DNA of 64,000 bases, taken from the NCBI GenBank assembly GCA_028753945.1, contig JAPNXP010000011.1, forward strand, positions 4,278,001-4,342,000. The letters are read 5' to 3'. The notes beneath the pieces are model-generated. The model saw nothing but the letters and a program-made list of their open reading frames with translations, had not been told where the DNA came from and searched no databases. Within the stretch, counting starts at the first letter, position 1. Each line of letters opens with the position of its first letter. This DNA comes from Hexactinellida sp. DTS-2022. Lineage: Eukaryota; Porifera; Hexactinellida. Positions 19,950-31,307 of the stretch are shown piece after piece. A program made the position numbers and the translations under genes.

Positions 19950-21758
19950 TCAAATATTATCGCTATGAAGTAAACATTTCGCAATCTGATCGATGACGTT
20001 ATCATGCACTCCTATGTCCAGGCCATCTACACGTAGTCCCAGTTCCTTACTCATCCCATCACGAATTCCTAACTCACACATCAGAGTTAGTAAATCTCTC
20101 TGTTCAGTTGTGGAAAACAGAATACCTTCAGTATGTTTCCAGGACTGGTACCCGATCCCATACATTGCATACCTCCTATGCACTTCACAGTTCCTAGCTG
20201 CCAACACGCCTGCAGCTATTGCGTAACCTCCCCAGTTGGAAACACCAGCTGACACCAAGAAATCAGCTGCATCTGCACTGGCTATAATGCCTCCCTTATC
20301 AACGTGCTTAATAACTTTATCCATAACTTTACCCATTCCCCATTCATTGCCACCGTCTCCAACAGAAACTGTCTGATCAAACAGCTTAATCCCATTAACC
20401 ACAGTAGCTATTCTGGTGCAGTACTGAGATATATCATGTGCATGCATAGTGTAGAAATTCCCATCTCTAGCTGGTCCAGAATGTTCTATAGTTAATAAGC
20501 AGTCGAATAGAGCTCTGTTACTATCGCTACTAGGCATTAAGGCCTCTATCGAAGCAAGAGACTTCAGTTCAATAGTATTACCTGCTTTGCTCCACTCAAA
20601 CAGATCCATACATTTATGTAGAATATTCCTCATTTGCTCTCCACTGTGCAAGAGAGTTATTTTCTTGCCGAGATAAGATAATACCTTGGCAACAGCAAAC
20701 ACACCTGGAATGCCATCTGTCTCAAAAGGCACATCAAATTCGTAGTTGCAAGGAAACTCGCTTATAATTGCTACAGTGTCACAATGGGATAGGTAGAGAC
20801 AGGATTTCAAGAGATCGCCTTTTACAATCAAATTCCTAATCCCGCGCATATTCAGGTCTTGAGATATAACAGTCTCTAAGCTATTGATGACGTCACAAGC
20901 TCGTTTCGATAAGAAGGACACAAACACATCAGGTGGTTCTCTCAGTGCTACAATCTCAATAGGAGCTATTAACTCTGGTTTCGCTTCTAGGTCACTGATG
21001 AACATGTGTCCCGGGTAGTGAGTGAATACTCTCCCCAGCTTAGCAGAGACTAGTGCCTGCTGTGTGGTGACTCCGCAGCCCCAGAACACAGGGACGTCTC
21101 CCTCAGAGGGAGCTGTGTGCTCTCCGAAGTCTGGTGCAGATATCTCACGGATTCCTATTCTAGTCGGGCTCCCAATCCAAACAGGCGCGCCATGGCTACC
21201 AGGAAAAGAAGCGCTCACTTCATGAGCCAATCTTAGAAACTCGAATGGGATATAACGCATTGATACAACCATGTTGCACTCAAAAGGAGGCACAGATACA
21301 CATTGGATATTGGATATGTACATTGCCACACTGTTGTTAAGCTGTATATGTCTCTGTGGAATGCCTGAGTTAATTAGCGCATGCTCAAATGTATACGAAC
21401 AGCCTAGATAGAATGCAACGTAATTCCTAACATCTTCACCCATCAGAGTAGATACAGTACCGGTCTGTTCTCCATCCTCTAAGACTCGGTACTTACTGAC
21501 GTCTGTTCTCACGTCTGAGTCAGGGCATAGAGGGCCAGCTGATACCTCATTGGGAGCAGAGACATAATGACATGGACAAGGTACTGGGTTAGATTCACAG
21601 AATAGTTTGAATCTGTTAGAGAAGGAGGCCTCTAGGAGTACTACATTGAATTGAATCTTGTTAGCGCAGAGACCGGCCGTGTCTCCAGTGTACTTGCATG
21701 CTCGAATCAAATGACGTAGTTGTGTTGCTGACAGACTGGCGAGCTTAGATGAACTCAT
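19950..21758 (-). CDS. DGLUCY: D-glutamate cyclase, single exon
   Basis: 602 aa, close to the length of vertebrate DGLUCY (C14orf159), which converts D-glutamate to 5-oxo-D-proline in mitochondria. The N-terminal half (about 1-270) is a DUF1445/hydro-lyase-like domain: PVFWGCGVTTQQAL (about residue 224) and HYPGHMFISDL (about 248) are its typical phrases. The C-terminal half (about 275-600) is the DUF4392 cyclase-like domain: ARDGNFYTMHAHDISQY, GDGGNEWGMGKV (about residue 473) and SADAADFLVSAGVSNWGGYA. The frame is uninterrupted, with the start at MSSSKLASLS. A classical mitochondrial presequence is not obvious, though the first 30 residues have basic and few acidic residues. The next gene upstream on the same strand is 284 bp away, and no functional link is evident. 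Family assignment is firm; the exact reaction is inferred from family. Confidence 0.9.
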   Translation of the reverse strand: MSSSKLASLSATQLRHLIRACKYTGDTAGLCANKIQFNVVLLEASFSNRFKLFCESNPVPCPCHYVSAPNEVSAGPLCPDSDVRTDVSKYRVLEDGEQTGTVSTLMGEDVRNYVAFYLGCSYTFEHALINSGIPQRHIQLNNSVAMYISNIQCVSVPPFECNMVVSMRYIPFEFLRLAHEVSASFPGSHGAPVWIGSPTRIGIREISAPDFGEHTAPSEGDVPVFWGCGVTTQQALVSAKLGRVFTHYPGHMFISDLEAKPELIAPIEIVALREPPDVFVSFLSKRACDVINSLETVISQDLNMRGIRNLIVKGDLLKSCLYLSHCDTVAIISEFPCNYEFDVPFETDGIPGVFAVAKVLSYLGKKITLLHSGEQMRNILHKCMDLFEWSKAGNTIELKSLASIEALMPSSDSNRALFDCLLTIEHSGPARDGNFYTMHAHDISQYCTRIATVVNGIKLFDQTVSVGDGGNEWGMGKVMDKVIKHVDKGGIIASADAADFLVSAGVSNWGGYAIAAGVLAARNCEVHRRYAMYGIGYQSWKHTEGILFSTTEQRDLLTLMCELGIRDGMSKELGLRVDGLDIGVHDNVIDQIAKCLLHSDNI

Positions 21759-22042
21759 TTCTAGAGGAAATTATAAAACGATAAGGGATGCTTCAGGGAA
21801 ATTATAGTGAATTCAGTGTAAATTAATTGTTTTTCCCGGACTGACATAATTAGTAATAATGATTATCGTGGTTCTTTAATAATGCAAAAATTCATAGTCT
21901 GTCTAATTTACGTAATTAGCAGTCGTAATTCATATTAAATTTGTTTGCTAATAGGCGAACTTGCTATTAGAGCTCACTAGAGCTAACTAACTAGAGCTAA
22001 TCTAATAAACAACTAACATAAATCTATTAAAGTTAGTATAAA

Positions 22043-24013
22043 TTAAAATATTTTAGTGAAAGGTTGAAAGGAGAACGTAGGAATTACTTCTGGTATCTTG
22101 ATATCGTGTTTTTTCTCTGATAAATCAATGTTTTGAAAATTAACTTCGCTCTCCAAAGTGCCTTCCCGATAGCAGTCATTTGCATTCCAATTCAGGATGG
22201 TCATTCTTGTTTTCGGTGCTAACGATCCCCTCTTATCAAAAATGTACACTATATCTTGCTGCTCAGGAGTGAGTAAGTTCAAGTAATACCAGTACCAGCT
22301 CGCCCATACACTGCGTTCCCAATTACTCCAGTTGCCTCTGTTGTCCAGATAAGATACAGGAGATTTCGAAAACGCATAATAAGGAACATTTCTGGATTCC
22401 TCCTTGTACCATTTCAAAAATGAAACCCATTTGCTGAGTTCAGGGACGAAACTCCTCACCCAACGGATATTACCCAACATGACTGAGCTATGCTCCGGGT
22501 AAGATTGCCCTGGGTAGGGTGCCTCTAAACTCCATCCAGCTATTCTCTCGTGAAGTTGACTTGATTTACTCTTAATCAACACCGCTTTCAAGTATTCATA
22601 CCAAAAGGGAGAAAGCATAAGACTATCTTCAAGAATGAGAATGGGAGAAATATTTTCAGTGTCAACACTGCTGTAAGCTTCTAGCCATTGATTTAGTTGA
22701 CCTCTGTGTTCATTCTTCAAGACCAGTTTTAATTTACCATGTGGCCATAATAGTTTTTTGATAAGGATTAAAGTAGGCAGATCATAGAATCCTAGATATC
22801 CAATGTCTAACGAAATGACAAGGTCGATCCTATCCCCTTCATATTCAACATTTAGTAATGAGTCCAAAAGTCGGTTCAAAGAATCTGGTTTATTGCATGC
22901 AAGCACTACAACTACTAAGTCAGGTTCGGTTTTGTAGGTAACATTTGTATTTACTGCGTTAAAATCAATCCAATACTTGTGTTCCTTGAAAAAAGTATCG
23001 TCTTCTCCTGATAAAGTATTTAAAACTAATTTAGATTTTTTGTCAAATATATTGACTGTATTGTTGATCCCAAATTCTGTTGAGTATCTTGCACATGTAG
23101 TGGAATAATGATCTCTCAACCCCTCTGTCACATAATGGTTCCATTTATGTTCCCCAGTGTTTATATGCTCATTGTCGTATTTTTGATTATAGTCGTTTTG
23201 GTGCACAAGATGAATTGAATGAGAAGCATCAAATGACTCCACTTCATTATGGACTCCAAAGTCCACCATCGCATTGTCAGATCTTACCCTACCGAAGAGT
23301 ATCTCTGAAAATAGATCAAACTCGATAGTTTCTTTTGTAAGAATAGCATAGTCTTGTGCATCAGGGCGAAATTCCTCAGCTTTTTTAAAGTATTCCAAAA
23401 CTTTAAACTCATCTTCTACTGGCTCTTTAACATCAATATTAAATCTGTTACCAAAAATAATTATCTTTTGCCTTATAAAACCCTTCATCCATAATTGTTT
23501 GATAGCCTTGAGTGTTTGTATAAGAGAAGTCTCAAATAGATCACATGCATTAGCTTGCATATAAAATAATGATTTACTGAGGTTCATTGCAATTATATGT
23601 GTGTCCTTATACGTGGGTGTAATAAATACAGGATAGAGAGGGGTTGGTTGGGCAATGACATTTGGATAGTGTTTTTTTATGAGGTCTGTAGTTACTTCAC
23701 TGTTTGTCAATACTACAAATTTCACAATTCCACGGAAACACAAAAAGTTACTCATTTTTAAAAAGTTTGTTTGAACACGAACCCTGTTTTCATTTTCAGG
23801 ATCATCAACAAAAGTAGTATGAATTGTCAACAAATACATGTCATTTTTGTATGTTGTTTTTGGTTGAAATGTTATCCTTTTAGGATCAGATTGTAATAAT
23901 ATTGAATATTCCGTAAGTTGATCCAATGTAAGATTCCCACGATATATGAAAAATAACAGAACTATAAGTATTCCTAGCAAGCCAATCTTCTTTACGCGAT
24001 TTAAATGAACCAT
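22043..24013 (-). CDS. Type II membrane glycosyltransferase-like protein
   Basis: 656 aa, uninterrupted. A short basic cytosolic tail (MVHLNRVKK) precedes one hydrophobic segment (about 10-25), the layout of a Golgi type II protein. Residues about 60-320 look like one nucleotide-sugar transferase-like domain (FCFRGIVKFVVLT..., YAILTKETIEF..., EILFGRVRSDNAMVDFGVHNEVESFD). From about 368 a second GT-A-like domain begins: PDLVVVVLACNKPDSLNRLLDSL, DLVISLDIG, then ILILEDSLMLSPFWYEYL (about 468), where many relatives have an ED-D acidic pair; here the second position is Ser-Leu. W-rich stretches follow (GNWSNWERSVWASWYWYYL). Donor and acceptor are unknown. It lies near DGLUCY on the same strand with its own spacer. 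Confidence 0.75.
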   Translation of the reverse strand: MVHLNRVKKIGLLGILIVLLFFIYRGNLTLDQLTEYSILLQSDPKRITFQPKTTYKNDMYLLTIHTTFVDDPENENRVRVQTNFLKMSNFLCFRGIVKFVVLTNSEVTTDLIKKHYPNVIAQPTPLYPVFITPTYKDTHIIAMNLSKSLFYMQANACDLFETSLIQTLKAIKQLWMKGFIRQKIIIFGNRFNIDVKEPVEDEFKVLEYFKKAEEFRPDAQDYAILTKETIEFDLFSEILFGRVRSDNAMVDFGVHNEVESFDASHSIHLVHQNDYNQKYDNEHINTGEHKWNHYVTEGLRDHYSTTCARYSTEFGINNTVNIFDKKSKLVLNTLSGEDDTFFKEHKYWIDFNAVNTNVTYKTEPDLVVVVLACNKPDSLNRLLDSLLNVEYEGDRIDLVISLDIGYLGFYDLPTLILIKKLLWPHGKLKLVLKNEHRGQLNQWLEAYSSVDTENISPILILEDSLMLSPFWYEYLKAVLIKSKSSQLHERIAGWSLEAPYPGQSYPEHSSVMLGNIRWVRSFVPELSKWVSFLKWYKEESRNVPYYAFSKSPVSYLDNRGNWSNWERSVWASWYWYYLNLLTPEQQDIVYIFDKRGSLAPKTRMTILNWNANDCYREGTLESEVNFQNIDLSEKKHDIKIPEVIPTFSFQPFTKIF

Positions 24014-24149
24014 CTCTAGAATTCCTAGATGAAATTATACATTAAATTAACTAATTACATAAATCATACGAGTACGTATTCGGTGTTTCTACAATATAAA
24101 ACACGCGACTCCCAATAATTACATTATTGCCCAAATGGTTTGCATTTAA

Positions 24150-24560
24150 TGTCTACTAATGCGCTACGCTTGCTCGGTCGCTTCGCCACGTGTTGCACTC
24201 CACACAACAACCGCTTAGCGGTTGTTGTGTGTTGGACTCGGCACTTCGTGCCTCGCGAAGGAGAAAACTGTTAATTTTTCAGGATAAAAATATTTTGTAA
24301 TTTTGTATTATAATGAAGACGTCATATTTTGACAATGAGTCAGCATATTAATGATTTTGGGTGGGAGACATATTGGTACTATTAATTTTTCACCTTTCTA
24401 TCTCTCATGGAGTGTGAGTTATTAGGTGCATTTTCACAATATCAAAAAATGTGACAATTACGTCTTAATTCCATGGTAGGTGTGAATTTTCGTTCAAGAT
24501 TGGAACTTTTTCCGTGCCAGATTCAAAATACTTCTGCATGGAAAAAATCTTCCCTGTGGG
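24150..24560. repeat. Hairpin-bearing repeat, diverged relative of the segment in the broken galactosyltransferases
   Basis: Contains a perfect 14-bp inverted repeat CACACAACAACCGC (24,201-24,214) with loop TTA and GCGGTTGTTGTGTG (24,218-24,231), a second small hairpin GGCAC-TTC-GTGCC, and flanking CTTCGC/GCGAAG. Downstream phrases (GACGTCAT, GACAATGAGT.AGCATA, AATGTGACAATTACGTC) align in order with 31,560-31,765. Class unknown. Confidence 0.6.
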
Positions 24561-26038
24561 CTTCTTGAATCAATTCTGTACATGCAAACAAACATATACA
24601 TACATCCTGTGATTGTCCTTGTATCCAATAATTATCCCTAGATGTAGGGCTTTAAGGACAAAATTGTCCTTAGATCGTGGGCTTTAAGGACATCGACATG
24701 GATACATACATATGTACATAATACGTATAAAGATTAATTGTGTTTTAATAGCATAGATATGAGCACGAAAACCTTATTTTTGATAAGATCATCAAAATTA
24801 TTACATAGATCCAAAATTGCAACCTGTACCGACGCCTTTCCCTTTGGAGGCACTACATTTGGTGGTTGGGTAACTAGTAGTGGCTCCAAAGCGAAATACT
24901 TTCGGCACAGGCTGCAATTTGGGATTTTGTCGCAATGTCATGAACACCTCATGGTGTTTACGCTCATTTACAAGTTGTTACGGGACAAAGGAACGATTGA
25001 TGAATTTGAAGTTTGTTTCTATCTTAAACCGTCATGAATTTATTGCCATTCATTAATTATGTATAGATAATAAATTTAATAAATAGGTAATTATTTTAGC
25101 AATGTTATCCACAGTGAGTTGAGTTAAGTCAACAAATTCCTTATTTTATTTTATTTTATTTTATCCATTGTATAGTAATATACTACAATTACATAGAAAC
25201 TAGCTGAATTAACAAGTATCAACTTGTATTGAATAAATCCTTCAACTGGTGTGCGTACTCGCAATATATTAGATAGATCGAAAAATTATATGAAAATTTT
25301 AAATTTTAAATGGATTAAAGTTTGATACAATATATTACTTTTATATGAAGGTGTTTATGCATACTCCAATAGGACAAACAAATATGCTTTGTTTTGGAAC
25401 AATAGACTCTGGAATTATGGAATTCTATAATCACAACACACAACGATATCGCCGATAAGTCATACGATAATTTTATAGATTATTAATTAAAGCCGTATAT
25501 ATTTATGCTTTAATTTAAGTCTCTTGGATTATCACTTATTTACAACTGTTATTTGCGTGCAGAGGTAATTTACACGCTGACAACGATCTATTGGTTTTCT
25601 AAACGGAATAACGGGGTATGACGTCTAACTTAAAAGTACGTATTTTTCATTAACTCTTTCAGCTTTTTCCGATCCTCCCACAATTTTTGATGCCAATACA
25701 ACATAAAATCTGACACATGTTTAAGGATTTTTGGGTTGATTACGTCACGTTAGGTAAGAATTACTAATTGGGATTCAGTACTTACAATTTTGATTCGGCC
25801 GACACAAATTTAATCACACTATAAAATATTGTATTGCATTAGCACGTACATAAAAGTGTTAACCAACTCTTGTATCGTAACATCCATCAATACTATATTC
25901 TGATTGAATAATTGAGGATATTTTCTCCATGATTTTTCTACAGGGCAGCTAACAGAGCATTTCAGAATTGAAATCTGTTTTATATCATCTTAGTTACATT
26001 CCACTGCCAGTATTATCATCCATCGTAGCTGGAGCATC
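24561..26038. other. AT-rich spacer, no clear gene
   Basis: Holds two imperfect tandem copies of a unit around GTAGGGCTTTAAGGACA (about 24,640-24,690), a (TTTTA) microsatellite at about 25,141-25,165, and a 99-codon frame (24,738-25,037) with no recognised domain that I do not call as a gene. Confidence 0.5.
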
Positions 26039-26207
26039 CTTATATGTAGACCGTCTAGAAATAGACGGTCTATAAAAGCCCATACAAATAAGCCAAAAAT
26101 TTGTAGACCGTCTATAAATTCTGTAGACCACTTGCTCTGCTTTTTATGGGTAATACTAATGCATAGGGAATAAAACCTGGTCTATTTCTAGACGGTCTAC
26201 ATATAAG
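26039..26207. mobile_element. Foldback MITE with GTAGACCGTCTA repeats, copy 1
   Basis: Ends CTTATATGTAGACCGTCT and AGACGGTCTACATATAAG are perfect inverted repeats extending to about 28 bp. The motif GTAGACCGTCTA recurs inside near 26,105. A diverged member in the opposite orientation is at 55,331-55,502. Confidence 0.75.
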
Positions 26208-26236
26208 ATATCTCATCGTAGCTGAGTCTTTTCATT

Positions 26237-27073
26237 AGTATTGTATAAAAACCTAGTATATTAGGGACCAATTAACAAGTGGTACAATTATCGCCTTACC
26301 TGCCACCTCCCCATAATTCCGTACTCTACCTGGTATATTGCAACATAATCATCAGATACAAACACAACCTAGTTTCATCTAGTTATTACATCTTTGTGAA
26401 ATGTAAACGCTCTTTCTGGCCTGATTCTTCAATGCTTCAAGGTACAATCTCTGCAGCGACATAATCAGCTAGGAATGTTTGCAGACAATCGACTACTGCA
26501 ACTTCTCATTCCTATTGGCCCTAACACCGTGATTAGCAGATATGTAGTCGTGGTGGGGGCTGGATATTGCCAGAAATGTTAGAAGAGAGTAAACTAAAGA
26601 AGTACGACACTCATTACCGCATCAATATAAAATTCACATTTCCTAATAATGGGCCGGATTGAAGAAATCAATCTGTGCGGTAGACTCTACAGCATTAACC
26701 AGTGCCTTAACGAGAGCTAATTTACGAAGTTCTTATACCAATTCGGATGTCTATTGCATTGGGAGAACACGCAAATATGGTCAGACCATGTTTAATACCT
26801 ATGTTTTCAACTTTCCTAAACCATTGATATACAAATCAAAGTCGATTAAATTGGACTGCAATTTCGACTCCAGAATTCCCAACCCAAAACTATAAAACAT
26901 ATGGAACTATAAAGGATATATAAAAATAGAAATATACACCACTTATCTATGTAATTAGCTCAAAAGAGCCCGAAAATTATTCAATTCAATTACTATCGAA
27001 TATAGCGATTAATAAATACTACGTTATCTGACCCTAGTGCCTAAATACCTTCTAACCTATAGATTCAGTAAAA
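26237..27073. other. Intergenic segment of block C
   Basis: Reverse complement of 2,358-3,206. It contains the plus-strand copy of the 78-codon ORF (26,659-26,895). No other gene seen. Confidence 0.6.
26659..26895 (+). CDS. Conserved 78-codon ORF of unknown status (block C copy)
   Basis: Differs from the block A copy by one visible residue (GRTRKYG for GRTHKYG). Upstream an open reading (LLIPIGPNTVISRYVVVVGA..., about 26,500-26,580) could be part of the same degraded or spliced gene. Confidence 0.25.
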   Translation: MKKSICAVDSTALTSALTRANLRSSYTNSDVYCIGRTRKYGQTMFNTYVFNFPKPLIYKSKSIKLDCNFDSRIPNPKL

Positions 27074-30000
27074 TTATTTAGTTTCGTAGTCAATGAAGAT
27101 CTGGAGAATTGCATCATTAACTATTTCACTGCCTACCTTCTGAAAATCCCCACAAAGTTCTCCAAGTTTGGATTTCATTGTCTCTTCAAACTCAGGTAGA
27201 CTTCTTCCAGTATTTATTCCATGATACTGAACTGCAAACTTTTGAAAATTACTCCATACATCTCTTTCCCAATTAAATTGGCACAGATTCCCATAATTGC
27301 AACAGCAACAGTTTCCTTCATTGCTATGGGGGCTATGTGATTCATAATTAGGAAAATTCCCATGTGGGGGAGCATCATATATGTGAATAATTACATTTCT
27401 TGTACCCAAGATATTTTCCCAATTGCAGCGAGTGACTGCAGTTGCTAACCCGTCTAACACAGCTTCTGGGTAATCCCCTCCTCCATCTGCTTCAACTCCC
27501 TCAAGAAATGTTTGTATGGTCTCGTGTTGTGGAGTAAATTGGTTGTTATTTGGAAACATTTCAATGACATTCGTATCGCAGTGGTCACGATAGATAACAA
27601 CTTTAAATTCAGATTCGGTTCCTCTCTCCTTGTACTTGCTGATGAACTGACCAACATAAATTCGAGCTTTTTCAATCTCCCTATACATGGAACCAGTCCC
27701 ATCAATAACAAAGCAAATGTTATATTTAACTGAAAATTGAGTTTTGTAAACATCTTCAACTGAAGTATAAGGAATGTATTTAATTTCTGTTCCAAATTTA
27801 TCCCAGTAATATTTTAAGATTCCTTTCCCGAATTTGTTCCAAATATTTTTCATTTTATCTCTATTGTTCCGTTGCTTCGCCAAGTATTTCTCATCTTTGG
27901 GGAGGGTCCAGTCCCATTCGTTGCCACACTTCTCTTTAAACTCACCCCAATTCATGGTCTGTCCGGGGATTAGAACTCTAGTGTTATCCGTATAGTCGTC
28001 ACACATGAACAGTACTGCAGTTTTGTCTTTATCACTATTCCACACTGTACCACCCATAGAGCAAATTTGGTGACCTGTTTTAATCTGACAATTTCAATCG
28101 TTTGGATGAAGCTCCCTTTCACAGAGTTTACCACAACTGGGACATTGGGAGGGACAACCGATGACATCTTTTTCGTATTCCTCTTTTATTGGTTTTATAA
28201 TTTCTGCAAACTTATCTCTTTCCAGGTTGTACTCGTACTCATTTAAAACTGAAATAAAGTTTGTAATGTATTCATGGATATTGAATATGTTCTCGGAATG
28301 AAACATCTTGGTATTTGATAATTTCTTGAAGGTATCTTCATCCAGGACATTATATGGGTCAATTTGTTTTTCACATAATATGTAAGTATCAGATAATTTA
28401 ATCTTCACATCATCTACCGAAAAGATTTTGCTGAAGAAGGATTCAAATTCCTGTGAGCTCACTGTTGGATCCAAGTACATCCGTAAATAAGTTAGCATAG
28501 CCTTGAAAGGACTTTCTCTGCAAACTTCTCTAGATTTTCCCATTTCAGCTAACTCAAAGTTACTATCTGAGTCTAATGCCTTCCTCTCGCTGCAATCGCT
28601 CCCAGATTTAGAGCACCTCTCTAAAAGATTTTCAATTAACTTTTCGAGTACCTTTTTGAGAGTTGCTACTTGTTTTGTGAATTTATCCTTCATCTCTTTT
28701 GCAGTTACTGTGTAGATTTCATCTTCTAATAAAGTCCATTGTTTTTGGAACATATTCCTTATTAATTCGTTTCTATTACAGATGAATTGAACAACGAAGT
28801 TGCTGCTGTTTAATATTTCTGAATCTCCGACTGAAGTACTGAGTCCTTTTGTTATGACATCATCTGCTGACAGGAAAATGCTCTCATGTGATAATCAGAG
28901 ACGGATTAAGGGTATATTGGGCCCCGGGCGGACATCAACCACGGGCATCAGGAGTTTCTTTGAGGACACCACAGAATATTATCCTCAGGATCCTTACTAT
29001 TGTTTCTACAATCTTCATTACCTTTTGCTGTCCAACGATTTCGTAAGTCTTCTGATATATCGTCCCACAACCCAATGTTGTTCACAAGTTGTATTTCTTT
29101 CTGAGTTAAAAGCGTGTTGCTCTTCTACAACCTCTGGAAATTGATATTCTGACTCGATAAAACTGGAGTCACATACTGCAACTATTCGTTTGAATTATAT
29201 ACAAATGGATCGCCAAGAGGTACAAAGGAAGATGTTGAAGTAGAAAGCTCATCGTCTTCGGCTGACAATTCTTGGGATTGTGATTGTAAGTTATAGAATG
29301 TGTCTAGTTTAGGAAGTTTAGACGTTTCTTGTTTAGCTGGTTTTCGCGAAGGTGACTTTCTTTTCTTTTAGTTACCTGCGACTTGGGAATAGAATGCGTT
29401 ACTGAGAAGTGGAGAATATATTTAGACTCTAAAAATTCAATGAAAAAGTAGATCAGGACTTGTTACTTTTAAGGTGTGCTGTCTATTAATTGTATCATTG
29501 TTATTGGTTCACTGTTATAAATTAATTAACCTTATCATGTTATTGCTTCACTACTCAAACACTTCATGCAACACATTTCTCAATACAAATATTGCGCTTT
29601 GTATTGGGCCCCCTTTAGGCTCGGGCCCCGGGCGACCGCCCCATCCGACCCCCCCTTTATCCACCACTGGTGATAATCCCCCTCTTCGCATTTTGAAATA
29701 ATTTTCAATAGTTGGCTGTTGACCTGTTACCACTCCTCGCTCTACGCCACCCAAGAAGACTTTGGCAAATTTCTTTGAGATATTTTGATCACTATCTCTC
29801 ATTTTGTTACGATCCCACTTACCTCTGACCATTTTTCTGTTTTCAATTTTTTGCAAAAAGTACTGGAGCAAGTTTAGCTTTTTAGTTTCTGTCTTTGATT
29901 TGTTTTCTAATCGCTTTTTAGTTTTTGTTTTTCCAGAGAGACGCGAAGGCAATCGCGAAGACAAACACTGAGATGGTTCTCTCTGCTGTATTACTCAATC

Positions 30001-30763
30001 TCGCTTCAATATATCCGATTTCATAATTAACAATCTTTATAATGAGAATAGAGGAAGTTAACTATTTCTTTCACAGTTCCTTGAGAAATATTGGGATCTC
30101 TGTAGATTAATTCATGAACAGATGTAAATATTTTGTCACGAATTTATCCCATGTACTTAACGTGGTGTTTTCTGGAGCTTTCAGTAGAGAAGCTAATAAT
30201 AGTATTTGGTTGCTCTTGTCCATTTTTCCCCAGATTATGTCAGGGTGATTGATATAACCTGAGCAATATTTGACAAGGGGATGGCATTCCTTAGGGATCC
30301 ACTTGCTAATTTTTAGATCAAATCTAGAAAATACATAGAGGCGTTTAACTTCACAATATTCAAATAACGAGTATTCTCCCAAACACTCATATTTTCCTTC
30401 TCCCGAAAAAGATACCATATCTTTGATCGGGGCATTATTCCAATAGCAAGGATAGATGAACTGATCTGTACCTTTAAAAGATTTATGATCATTCTGAAAT
30501 CTTGAAAACAATTCAGAATGAATAGAATTAATTATATCCCCCATTATGAAGTTTAAATTCCAAAATAGTTCATATACTGTCGACATATTTTCCATAGTTC
30601 TCGACTCCATTTTGAATATGGAGTACAAGTCTTCAAATATCTCATCACGCTCGTATTCTTCTTCTTTTCGATCTTCGGCACCAAAGGATTCTATCCAAGT
30701 TTCTTCAAAAGCCTTTTTTTGATCTTCAACATATAACCGGAGTAATACGCAATGAATAGTCAT
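27074..30763 (-). pseudogene. vWA-domain protein, copy C, pseudogene split by a hAT insertion
   Basis: Starts at ATG 30,763 as in copy B, with TCG (Ser) where copy B has its early stop. Lesions: a one-base loss near 30,137; a one-base gain near 29,945; a 774-bp hAT insertion (28,896-29,669); a TGA at 28,094-28,096 just before the second half of the Cys-rich module (GAT-GGA in copy A is GAT-TGA here). The last 327 codons with the complete vWA domain and MIDAS are intact. The lesions differ from those of copy B, so B and C decayed independently. Confidence 0.85.
28896..29669. mobile_element. 774-bp hAT element with transposase N-terminal remnant
   Basis: GTGATAAT stands on both sides (28,888-28,895 and 29,670-29,677) and occurs once in copies A and B. 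Ends are CAGAGACGGATTAAGGG and CAGTGGTGGATAAAGGG read inward, followed by GC-rich subterminal blocks with GGGCCCCGGGCG on both sides. On the minus strand broken frames read KKRKSPSRKPAKQETSKLP and VNNIGLWDDISEDLRN, the kind of N-terminus seen in hAT transposases related to ZMYM-type proteins. No catalytic region is present, so it is an internally deleted, non-autonomous copy. Confidence 0.85.
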
Positions 30764-30847
30764 TGTAGGTACTGTTTTTGTGGAACTGTTTGTTCGTCTT
30801 ATCCGGAAATTCGTATTAACCCTGTTCGTACTAACGAGATTCTACTG
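30735..30847. mobile_element. Half MITE at the start of vWA copy C
   Basis: Reverse complement of 8,950-9,062. The start codon at 30,763 lies within it. Confidence 0.65.
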
Positions 30848-31159
30848 TAGTATTTATATTTGTTAAAATTTTATCACAATCTAATTACATTATAAAATTC
30901 AGCTTATATCGAAGTCATTTTCCGATGTCAATGGTCTTATGTGAGTACCCATAGATAAATGATTAGTAGTGCATTTATTTTCCTCAATTAAATTAGGATC
31001 TAAATTATTCTAACTAGGTAGGGCTAGGTACTATAAATCGGCCAACACCTTTCAATATAGAAACCTGTTTTTCTAAGAGTGAATTTTGATGTTAAAGAAT
31101 ATCCTTTCCAGTGCCTGAAGATTACAATAGAAAAGGGGTTGGTCTATATTAATTAAATG

Positions 31160-31265
31160 CAGTCAACTCCGCTTAATAGAGTCACCTCGGGACCAGGTTG
31201 CTTTGATCCGATTAAGCGGAGAAATAAGTTAACCGGTGGCTCTATTAATTAAGCAGAGCTGACTG
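31160..31265. mobile_element. MITE, CAGTCAGCTC family (block C)
   Basis: Same insertion as 8,532-8,637, in inverted orientation. Absent from block D. Confidence 0.75.
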
Positions 31266-31307
31266 TAATTCCATAATTCAATATATTATATTTGGAATTT
31301 CAGCTGT

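Noticed and set aside
24738-25037. 99-codon frame with a plausible-looking peptide (RHRLQFGILSQCHEH)
   Set aside because: No domain, no second copy, and no splice or promoter context; base composition alone does not support it.
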